Source: Bacteroidales bacterium (GTDB taxonomy: Bacteria > Bacteroidota > Bacteroidia > Bacteroidales > PUMT01). Taken from it: DNA of 5,485 nt. Position 1 is the first letter of the stretch. The number at the start of each line of letters is the position of its first letter. The translations under genes and the position numbers were made by a program. Positions 1 to 5,485 of the stretch are shown here, in pieces. A model generated the notes under the pieces. That model saw only the letters and a program-made list of their open reading frames with translations, was not told where the DNA came from and did not search any database. Location of the stretch: NCBI GenBank assembly GCA_007132365.1, contig SLOS01000293.1:1-5485 (forward strand), written 5' to 3'.

Positions 1-1179
1 GAGGTAAAAGAATTTAACAAACTATGGCAGGAGCCTGAAAACCTGACCAGCCTCAATACTTTCCGGGGGGTAATGCATTTGCATAGTTACTGGTCGCACG
101 ACAGCGAAGGTACTCTGCACGATCTTATCCCGGCTGCAAAATATGCCGGAATTGACTTTATTTTCCTGACCGATCATCCACGACATTTTCTCGATACATT
201 TCCCCGCGGATATAAAGGCATTTATGATGGAGTACTCATTGAGCCAGGCAGCGAGAGACGTGGATTTGCCATCTGGCCCATGGATTCTGTCGTAATAGAC
301 TGGAGGCATGAAAACGATACGATTGCCAGAAATATAGGATCTGCCGGAGGGCTGGTTTTTTATGCCCATCCCGAAGAGCCCCGTGACTGGGCAAGTCCTT
401 ATTACCAGGGTATGGAAATTTATAATTTTCATGCTGATACCAAGGACGAACAGCTGGCTCCCCATATAGCCAATTTTATCGTAAACGGAAAAAAGTACCG
501 GCACTGGGCGTTACGTGAAATGTTCGATGAACAGGTTGCCATTCTTGCTCTTTGGGATTCCTTGAACACACACAGGAAAATTGTTGGTTATTCAGCAATC
601 GATACGCATGAAAACCAGAATATTCGTGCAAGGTTATTGGATGATGGCCGGGTAGAATGGGTAGGTCCGAATGCCAAACCATTCGATACGGTGGAAATAA
701 CTTTCCGGAACAGGTGGCTTTTTAATGAACCTGATGAAAACGGCTGGGTTTTCAAATTTATGCTTGACACATACAAGTCCGGTTTTAACTATATAACCAA
801 CTATGTTCTTGCAGATACCTTAACCAGGTCCTCTCTCGCCAGACACATTAAAAAGGGGCACCTTTACACAGCTTTTAAAAGCCTGGGCGACGCTAAAGGT
901 TTTATTTACTTCTCCCGCAATTCAGAAAATGGAATAAGTGCGATTCTTGGCGATTCAGTACAATTCAACCAGGCATCTTCGTTACATGCAGTATCACCAT
1001 TACCAGGCAGATTCAGATTGATACACGATGGCAAAACTGTTGATTTTACTTCCGGTGATAATTACGAGTATACATGGAATAAACCACTTCAAAAAGGAGC
1101 TTACCGTATAGAGGTCCATATTAATCTTAAAAATAATTTGATTCCCTGGCTATACACCAATCCAATCTACATTTATTAA
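1..1179 (+). CDS. PHP-domain metallohydrolase (CehA/McbA-like), 5' end outside window
   Basis: The reading frame is open from the first base, and 24 codons precede the first ATG (position 73). That ATG sits inside the first beta strand (FRGVMHLHS), so the true start lies upstream and only the C-terminal 392 residues are seen. PHP enzymes are metal-dependent hydrolases of phosphoesters and related esters. The expected metal-binding motifs appear in order, in in-window numbering: HLH at residues 26-28, LTDH ending at 59, EPGSE ending at Glu85, AHP with His123, and DTH at 201-203. The segment after about residue 215 resembles a beta-rich accessory domain and ends in SNPIYV-like TNPIYIY, as I recall for CehA/McbA-family proteins. 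The GH31 gene follows after 82 bases on the same strand, probably in one transcript. The exact substrate cannot be read from sequence. PHP fold is confident; the subfamily is moderate. Confidence 0.86.
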   Translation, partial: EVKEFNKLWQEPENLTSLNTFRGVMHLHSYWSHDSEGTLHDLIPAAKYAGIDFIFLTDHPRHFLDTFPRGYKGIYDGVLIEPGSERRGFAIWPMDSVVIDWRHENDTIARNIGSAGGLVFYAHPEEPRDWASPYYQGMEIYNFHADTKDEQLAPHIANFIVNGKKYRHWALREMFDEQVAILALWDSLNTHRKIVGYSAIDTHENQNIRARLLDDGRVEWVGPNAKPFDTVEITFRNRWLFNEPDENGWVFKFMLDTYKSGFNYITNYVLADTLTRSSLARHIKKGHLYTAFKSLGDAKGFIYFSRNSENGISAILGDSVQFNQASSLHAVSPLPGRFRLIHDGKTVDFTSGDNYEYTWNKPLQKGAYRIEVHINLKNNLIPWLYTNPIYIY

Positions 1180-1248
1180 AATCTGGTTTACTTACTATTA
1201 ATTGTATGGCGCTGACTTCCCCAATAAATTATATATTATTATGACACC

Positions 1249-1258
1249 AGGAAAAGGA
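1249..1258 (+). promoter_or_regulatory. Ribosome binding site deciding the GH31 start
   Basis: A purine-rich stretch contains AGGA at 1249-1252, nine bases before the ATG at 1262, and a second AGGA at 1255-1258 that is too close to it. It supports the start at 1262, which places the hydrophobic segment directly after Met-Lys. The in-frame ATG at 1241 and TTG at 1202 have no such site. Bacteroidota often initiate without a Shine-Dalgarno sequence, so 1241 is not excluded. Confidence 0.4.
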
Positions 1259-1261
1259 ATA

Positions 1262-3028
1262 ATGAAATGGTTCCGCTATTTTCTTGTTGTTCTTGGAGTA
1301 CTTCTTCTTATCTGCTATTTTGGTTTTGAATATCCTCTCCGTGGTACACCTTTTAATGGCCAGAGGCATGGTAACCCACCTCTCACACCTGCCTGGGCAC
1401 TGGAATGCTGGTTGTGGGAGGATGATGAAAATACTGCCGAAAGGGTGGATTACCTGCTTGAAGGTTATGCAAGACATGATATACCTGTACGTACAATTCT
1501 TCTGGATAGCCCATGGAGCATGCGTTACAATGATTTTGAGGTTGATACGATTCTGTATCCTGATCCAGAGGTATGGTTCGGAAAGTTAAAGGATGAAGGA
1601 TACCGTGTTGTACTTTGGATGACCACCATGGTTAACAGCAGGAACAAAGACACCCGTATCAGAGATTCGGAGGAGTGGTATAATGAGGCCCGTGATAACG
1701 GTTTTCTTGCCGGCAGGGGTGGCCAGGTCAGATGGTGGAAAGGGGAAGGTGGCTTTATTGATTACACTAACCCTGATGCAATGGAGTGGTGGCGGGGAAT
1801 GCAACAGCAGGTTTTTGATCTCGGAATCGACGGATGGAAACTCGATGGTACGGCAACTTTTTTTTCTTCAAGAATTGGTCCCATCCCACTGTTCTATAAA
1901 AACACCCACAAGGGAATAATGACAGCACGGAAATACATGGATCATTATTACAGGGACGAGTATCATCACGGACTGACTCAGAATCATGAATTTGTAACCC
2001 TGTCCAGGGCGATCGACCGTTGGTATCACCCTGAAGGGTTTGCTCCCATTGATGCGGCACCTGTTACATGGGTTGGCGATCAGACACATACGTGGGAGTC
2101 AACCGGTCAAATGTCTGAAGAGGATAAGGGGAACACTGATATTTCGATGGGTAAAATTGATGGCATAGAGCTGGCTATTAAAAACATATTGGCCAGTGCC
2201 AAATTGGGATACAACATAATTGGTTCCGATGTTGCCGGTTTTTCCGGCAGGATCATTCCCCCAAGGTTATATATCCGGTGGGCCCAGTTTTCAGCATTTT
2301 GCGGCTTGTTCCTTAATGGTGGTCACGGTGAGCGGGCTCTCTGGAACCGGTCGGAACAGGAGCTTGAGATCATACGGAAATATTCCTGGCTTCATACCGA
2401 GATGATCCCTTACATGTATACTTATGTTGTTAATGCCCACCATGGCGGGGAAGTTCTTCAGCGTCCACTTGAAAGCGGGAAATACCATTACATGTTTGGC
2501 GATCATTTCCTGGTAGCACCCATTTACAGGGATCAGCTTGAAAATTCGATCAATCTGCCGGAGGGTAGATGGAGATATTTTTTTGATGATAAAGAGGTTG
2601 TTGAGGGACCACTGACTTTTGAACGCGAGTTTCCACTGGATGAATTTTCTGTTTATATCCGGGAGGGCGCTATTGTACCGTTGAATATTAGCAGGGACTA
2701 CACAGGAATTGGCGACAGGAAATCAGAGGGGTATCTGACTCTGTTGATTTACCCTGAGGGTAGAAGTTCTTTCACGGTCCATCACCCGGATGAAAGCGGT
2801 AGCACATCGGTCCTGGTTGAAGATGACCGGGAAAAAATCAGAATTTCCCTGGATGGAGTTAACAAACCGCATATTCTGAATATAAACATGAAGGTTCCAC
2901 CTGAAAAAGTTGAACTGGATGGTTCTGTCCTTTCAGATACGGAGAATTATACTTTCGACAGTAACAAGAATAAACTTATCATCAGAACCAACCGGTATTC
3001 AACAGGTAAATACATCATATACAGGTAA
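1262..3028 (+). CDS. GH31-type alpha-glycosidase, N-terminally membrane-anchored
   Basis: The 588-residue product is predicted to hydrolyse an alpha-glycosidic bond by the retaining mechanism of glycoside hydrolase family 31. Residues 3-22 are a hydrophobic segment (signal anchor or uncleaved signal; the Cys within it lacks a proper lipobox). The catalytic barrel begins near residue 42 (LTPAWALECW). Visible landmarks are ILLDSPW with Asp82 at the substrate pocket, GWKLDG with nucleophile candidate Asp195, WVGDQTHTW with acid/base candidate Asp273, GSDVAGF at 321-327, IRWAQFSAF near 338-346 and FLVAPIY at 416-422. REGAIVPL at 467-474 belongs to the first C-terminal beta domain, and a second one runs to the end. 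Classical GH31 enzymes carry a beta-sandwich of roughly 200 residues before the barrel; here it is missing. The start at 1262 is preferred over ATG 1241. A possible weak promoter (TTG at 1202, TAAATTAT at 1225) lies upstream. Sugar specificity cannot be assigned. Confidence 0.9.
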   Translation: MKWFRYFLVVLGVLLLICYFGFEYPLRGTPFNGQRHGNPPLTPAWALECWLWEDDENTAERVDYLLEGYARHDIPVRTILLDSPWSMRYNDFEVDTILYPDPEVWFGKLKDEGYRVVLWMTTMVNSRNKDTRIRDSEEWYNEARDNGFLAGRGGQVRWWKGEGGFIDYTNPDAMEWWRGMQQQVFDLGIDGWKLDGTATFFSSRIGPIPLFYKNTHKGIMTARKYMDHYYRDEYHHGLTQNHEFVTLSRAIDRWYHPEGFAPIDAAPVTWVGDQTHTWESTGQMSEEDKGNTDISMGKIDGIELAIKNILASAKLGYNIIGSDVAGFSGRIIPPRLYIRWAQFSAFCGLFLNGGHGERALWNRSEQELEIIRKYSWLHTEMIPYMYTYVVNAHHGGEVLQRPLESGKYHYMFGDHFLVAPIYRDQLENSINLPEGRWRYFFDDKEVVEGPLTFEREFPLDEFSVYIREGAIVPLNISRDYTGIGDRKSEGYLTLLIYPEGRSSFTVHHPDESGSTSVLVEDDREKIRISLDGVNKPHILNINMKVPPEKVELDGSVLSDTENYTFDSNKNKLIIRTNRYSTGKYIIYR

Positions 3029-3049
3029 TCCGGTAACTCAGCACAGTAA

Positions 3050-3083
3050 TTTCATATCCTTCCGGATATTTGTGGTAACTTTG
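3050..3083 (+). promoter_or_regulatory. Candidate Bacteroidota sigma-ABfr promoter for the ceramidase-like gene
   Basis: TAACTTTG at 3076-3083 is an exact match to the Bacteroidota -7 consensus TAnnTTTG. Upstream, TTTC at 3050-3053 matches three of four bases of the -33 element TTTG, with 22 bases between the two, slightly longer than usual. Transcription would start near 3088-3092 and give a leader of about 70 bases before the ATG at 3160. The -7 match is seen directly; promoter activity is inference. Confidence 0.42.
3054..3069 (+). terminator. Short hairpin after the GH31 gene, weak terminator candidate
   Basis: ATATCC (3054-3059) pairs perfectly with GGATAT (3064-3069) around a four-base TTCC loop, 25 bases after the GH31 stop codon. 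The stem has only six pairs, two of them G-C, and is followed by TTG rather than a run of T, so efficient intrinsic termination is doubtful. It could instead attenuate read-through or be a chance palindrome. Confidence 0.22.
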
Positions 3084-3089
3084 TCACTG

Positions 3090-3107
3090 GAAGAAATCTG
3101 AAGAAAT
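3090..3107 (+). repeat. Two direct copies of GAAGAAAT, ten bases apart
   Basis: GAAGAAAT occurs at 3090-3097 and again at 3100-3107, so the start-to-start spacing is ten bases, about one helical turn. It lies at or just after the predicted transcription start. Such phasing fits a DNA-binding protein contacting one face of the helix, but the sequence is purine-rich and could repeat by chance. Confidence 0.35.
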
Positions 3108-3123
3108 TAATTGAAATCAATTA
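3108..3123. repeat. Inverted repeat in the leader of the ceramidase-like gene
   Basis: TAATTGA (3108-3114) and TCAATTA (3117-3123) are perfect reverse complements separated by AA. The symmetry suits a dimeric regulator; the two-base spacer is too tight for a good RNA hairpin. It directly abuts the GAAGAAAT direct repeat and ends 36 bases before the ATG. The region is A/T-rich, which raises the chance of a coincidental palindrome. Confidence 0.35.
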
Positions 3124-3159
3124 CTAATTTTTCATTCATATCATTAATTCAATCTTGAA

Positions 3160-4440
3160 ATGAAAACAAAATACCTGTTGATACTGGTTGTGTTTTTCTA
3201 TTCAGTCCTGCAATTGGATGCGCAAACATTTAAAGCGGGGGCCGCTCTCAGAGTAATCACTCCGGAGAATCTGATCCCAATTTCCGGGGGTATGGGGATG
3301 CCGGTAATGCCCGTTGGGAAAAAGGGAGATCTTTTTGTGAGGGCGCTTGTTCTGGAAAAGGGTGAAACAAGGATTGCTATTGCAGGCATTGATAATCTCG
3401 GGTGGCCGGCTCAGTTGGGCGATCGCTCAAGGGAACTGATCAAAGGCATTCCGCCGGAAAATATATTGATTGGCGTTACACACACCCACAGTGCCCCCGA
3501 GGCTTATGGCTTTACTGATGAAAACGGCAATACAGGCGCCGATTTGGAATATCTCGACTGGTGTGTTAAACAGATTGCGGATGCCGTAAACGAAGCAGTT
3601 GCCAACCTGGAACCTGCCTCTTTGAAAACCGCGGTTGGTGAAGCCAAAGGGGAAATTGCCTATAACTATTATGCTCCACAACTATATGATCCACGCATGG
3701 GGGTGATCCAGGCCATTGCCACTTCTGGAAAAAACAAGGGGAAAGCCATTGCAACACTGGTTAATTATGCCAATCATCCCGAGATTCTTGGTACCAGAAG
3801 AAAAGTTATCAGTCCCGATTTCTGCGGACCTCTTTATGACCGGATTGAATCTAAAACCGGAGGAATTGCCATTTATATGAACGGCGCATTAGGGGGCATG
3901 ATCACTGCCGATAACCGCAGACAAAAAGGAGAAGAACTCAGCGACTACTGGGATGAATGTATCCGGATCGGAAACCTGATGGCAGACGAAGCCTTGCGTA
4001 TAATCGAACCTGCACCCATTCAGGGAAATCCTGAAATTTTCTGTACTTCTAAAGTTATCCAGTTTCCGCTGGAATCGAAAGAAATGCAGTATGTATTTAA
4101 GAATTCACCCATCATAGACCGGGCCGGACAAAACAATGACTTCAGTGTAATTTCAACCCGCTTAAACCTTCTGAATATTGGGGAGGCACAGGTCATTACT
4201 GCTCCTGGAGAAGCTTTGCCCAACATTGGTTACTATCTGAGGCGGCATATGAAAACCGAACAATCTTTCCTTTTTGGTCTTACCAACGATTCATTCGGGT
4301 ATTTGCTCGTCAAAGAGGACTTTAACAGTTTTAAACGATACGACTACATCAGCCGAACCTCGCTTGGCGAGATGACCGGTGAAATATATATCCGGGAAGC
4401 TATGAAGATGATCGAGAAGTCCCCGGCGCCGGTCAAATAG
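3160..4440 (+). CDS. Secreted neutral-ceramidase-like amidase, compact form
   Basis: This 426-residue protein belongs to the neutral/alkaline non-lysosomal ceramidase N-terminal domain family, whose characterised members use zinc to split the amide bond of ceramide. Residues 1-21 form a signal peptide with likely cleavage before Gln22 (LDA|QTF), so it is exported to the periplasm or beyond. Zinc-site candidates are His108 and His110 in THTHSAPE, His206 in YANHPEILG, and Glu351 in APGEALP. ISPDFCGPLYDRIE (218-230) matches the family's next block, and a Tyr-rich stretch near 381-397 may hold the last ligand. Classical ceramidases are roughly 650 residues or longer with a C-terminal Ig-like domain; here that domain is absent. 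The block expected to contain a GD-S-P active-site serine reads NGALGGMIT (241-249), so ceramide need not be the substrate. The ATG lacks a Shine-Dalgarno site, normal for Bacteroidota. It follows GH31 by 131 bases with its own candidate promoter. Confidence 0.83.
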   Translation: MKTKYLLILVVFFYSVLQLDAQTFKAGAALRVITPENLIPISGGMGMPVMPVGKKGDLFVRALVLEKGETRIAIAGIDNLGWPAQLGDRSRELIKGIPPENILIGVTHTHSAPEAYGFTDENGNTGADLEYLDWCVKQIADAVNEAVANLEPASLKTAVGEAKGEIAYNYYAPQLYDPRMGVIQAIATSGKNKGKAIATLVNYANHPEILGTRRKVISPDFCGPLYDRIESKTGGIAIYMNGALGGMITADNRRQKGEELSDYWDECIRIGNLMADEALRIIEPAPIQGNPEIFCTSKVIQFPLESKEMQYVFKNSPIIDRAGQNNDFSVISTRLNLLNIGEAQVITAPGEALPNIGYYLRRHMKTEQSFLFGLTNDSFGYLLVKEDFNSFKRYDYISRTSLGEMTGEIYIREAMKMIEKSPAPVK

Positions 4441-4499
4441 TTAATGCTTTTTTATCGTCACAGTTCGTTGCTTTTAAAGTTAGCTAAACAGTATTCTTA

Positions 4500-4805
4500 C
4501 TAGTGACCGCCTGTTTGCAGGAAAATTCCCGGCTCTCTTCTATTCTCACCAGGTACTTCTACTGCCTGTGGAGCGTAAAAATGGGTAAAGAACATACCTT
4601 CTGCTGCCATTTGGTCAAGATTGGGCGTTTTATATCCATAGACTCCTGTTAATGCAATATCACCATATCCCATATCATCTACATATATCAAAACAACGTT
4701 GGGTAATTCATCCGGTGAAGATTTGTCAGAGTTATTGTCACATGACGGTGATGCAACAATCGAAGCAAAACTTAGTCCAATTGGTAAACTTAACTTTAAT
4801 TTCAT
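4500..4805 (-). pseudogene. N-terminal remnant of a secreted sulfatase, truncated before the active site
   Basis: The 101-codon frame begins with a signal segment and a lipoprotein-like Cys22 followed by polar residues (SC-DNNSDKSS; the lipobox is imperfect). It then matches the start of the type I sulfatase fold: PNVVLIYVDDMGYGD, with calcium-ligand candidates Asp43 and Asp44, followed by TPNLDQMAAEGMFFTHFYAPQAV (split here as residues 60-82). Sulfatases of this class run about 450-550 residues, and the next block should be C-x-P-S-R, whose Cys becomes formylglycine. Instead residues 83-101 diverge and a TAG stop follows, with more stops in the same frame behind it. No catalytic residue beyond the first metal ligands remains, so the product should be inactive. 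It lies 36 bases after the glycoside-hydrolase stop on the same strand, probably once co-transcribed with it to desulfate a glycan. A genuine small secreted protein is possible but unlikely. Confidence 0.75.
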
Positions 4806-4841
4806 AAGTAAATATTTAATTTAAATCATTGATCTACAAAG

Positions 4842-5485
4842 TCATATAACGGTAAAGTATATTTCAGTTTCTCTGAATTTTAACTCATTGTCTTTATAAT
4901 TCTCCAAAATAAGATACAGTCTGCGTCCTTTTTTTGCAGTATCAGGTATTTGAAAATTTAATGGATAACCAATATTATATCCAGGCTGGATAGTCAATGG
5001 GATATAATCTCCTTTCAGGGCTATTTCTCCTTCCGGAGAATCCCATCTTGCTTCCCACCGCAATACTACCTTCTCACCTTTTAAATCATTGTTGAAAATT
5101 CGCAATGTGCGCTGCACTTTTCCTGAGGGTACGACATGAGGTAAATTTACGGGCCAAATCACCTGACCCGATTCTGGCTGGATAACTGTTTTATCTTCCC
5201 AGCTTGATGAGCTGGGATGCCGGTCAACCGGAATTTGGTTGTTCTTTAATATTTCTTCATCTAATACCAGAAAAGGATTTAATGCCTTTCGAACAAATTT
5301 CACAATAGGAGAGCCCCAGCCATCAATATTATCTTTACGGTCGGGATGACGATTTTCTTTCCATCCGTGTTCTTCCCAACTCATTCCTTCTAAAAAGTTT
5401 GGCCAATAATTAATCCAGCTCCAGGGGGCAAAATAACTCCAGTTATTCATGCGTAGTGTCATAGCACCCACAGCAAAGGGAGCCA
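4842..5485 (-). CDS. C-terminal part of a large glycoside-hydrolase-like protein, 5' end outside window
   Basis: The frame is open to the window edge: codons APFAV precede the first possible in-window start (GTG at 5471), so about 214 C-terminal residues are visible. The first third is rich in aromatic residues (WSYFAPWSWINYWPNFLEG, 5385-5441) and continues with HPDRKDNIDGWGSPIV, a pattern I associate with the end of a catalytic barrel in Bacteroidota GH2-like (clan GH-A) enzymes. From about 5174 down to the stop, alternating hydrophobic strands (RTLRIFNNDLKGEKVVLRWE; later GRRLYLILENY) look like a C-terminal Ig-like beta domain. The catalytic residues are not in the window, so family and substrate stay open. 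The truncated sulfatase follows after 36 bases, which would fit a former sulfated-glycan pair. The region is clearly more A/T-rich than the plus-strand genes. Confidence 0.62.
   Translation of the reverse strand, partial: APFAVGAMTLRMNNWSYFAPWSWINYWPNFLEGMSWEEHGWKENRHPDRKDNIDGWGSPIVKFVRKALNPFLVLDEEILKNNQIPVDRHPSSSSWEDKTVIQPESGQVIWPVNLPHVVPSGKVQRTLRIFNNDLKGEKVVLRWEARWDSPEGEIALKGDYIPLTIQPGYNIGYPLNFQIPDTAKKGRRLYLILENYKDNELKFRETEIYFTVI

Noticed and set aside
22..504. 160-codon open frame on the minus strand
   Set aside because: It lies antisense to the PHP gene, whose metal-binding motifs are intact. The antisense peptide shows no recognisable motif, so it is a shadow frame.
1202..1261. Longer GH31 start at TTG 1202 or ATG 1241
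   Set aside because: These would add up to 20 polar residues before the signal anchor and have no Shine-Dalgarno site; ATG 1262 has AGGA at good spacing. ATG 1241 remains possible.
1858..1865. Run of eight T inside the GH31 gene, a possible slippage or sequencing-error site
   Set aside because: The frame continues through it with GH31 motifs conserved on both sides, so there is no sign of a frameshift.
4423..4453. CCGGCGCCGG palindrome followed by a T-run, possible terminator of the ceramidase-like gene
   Set aside because: The palindrome is inside the coding sequence and can form only a three-pair stem with a four-base loop, and the T-run begins about 14 bases later. This is not a credible intrinsic terminator.
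4441..4499. Small A/T-rich palindromes (CTTTTAAAG, TTAGCTAA) between the convergent genes
   Set aside because: They are too short and A/T-rich to form stable hairpins on either strand and match no known element.
4806..4841. Separate promoter for the sulfatase remnant
   Set aside because: The spacer is only 36 bases. TTTG on the minus strand near 4836-4839 is followed by no good TAnnTTTG box, so co-transcription with the upstream glycoside hydrolase is simpler.

Overview
The window looks like a carbohydrate- and lipid-degradation locus from a member of the Bacteroidota. The clues are weak or absent Shine-Dalgarno sites, a promoter element matching the Bacteroidota -7 consensus TAnnTTTG, a secretion signal ending in Ala-Gln, a lipoprotein-like sulfatase leader and the mixture of enzyme families. 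The genus cannot be told from the sequence, and no rRNA, tRNA, CRISPR array or transposase is visible.

Left block, plus strand, 1-4440. It holds three genes in a row: the 3' part of a PHP-fold metallohydrolase (1-1179, start outside the window), a compact membrane-anchored GH31-type alpha-glycosidase (1262-3028), and a secreted neutral-ceramidase-like metal-dependent amidase (3160-4440). The 1180-1261 gap is short and suggests co-transcription. The 3029-3159 gap carries a hairpin, a candidate promoter, a direct repeat and a palindrome, so the third gene may have its own control.

Right block, minus strand, 4500-5485. It holds the C-terminal end of a large glycoside-hydrolase-like protein (4842-5485, start outside the window), followed 36 bases downstream by a sulfatase gene cut to 101 codons (4500-4805). 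This remnant stops just before the segment that should carry the formylglycine cysteine motif. The 59-base gap 4441-4499 between the converging blocks has no convincing terminator or gene.

The two blocks differ in base composition (about 47% G+C in sampled plus-strand rows, about 37% in sampled minus-strand rows). The broken sulfatase lies exactly where they meet, so 4440-4560 is probably an old rearrangement junction or, less happily, an assembly join. Functionally, the left block reads as a small exported pathway: GH31 removes an alpha-linked sugar, the ceramidase-like enzyme hydrolyses an amide or related bond, and the PHP enzyme hydrolyses an ester or phosphoester. The substrate is not known; this joint role is inference from gene order and family membership.
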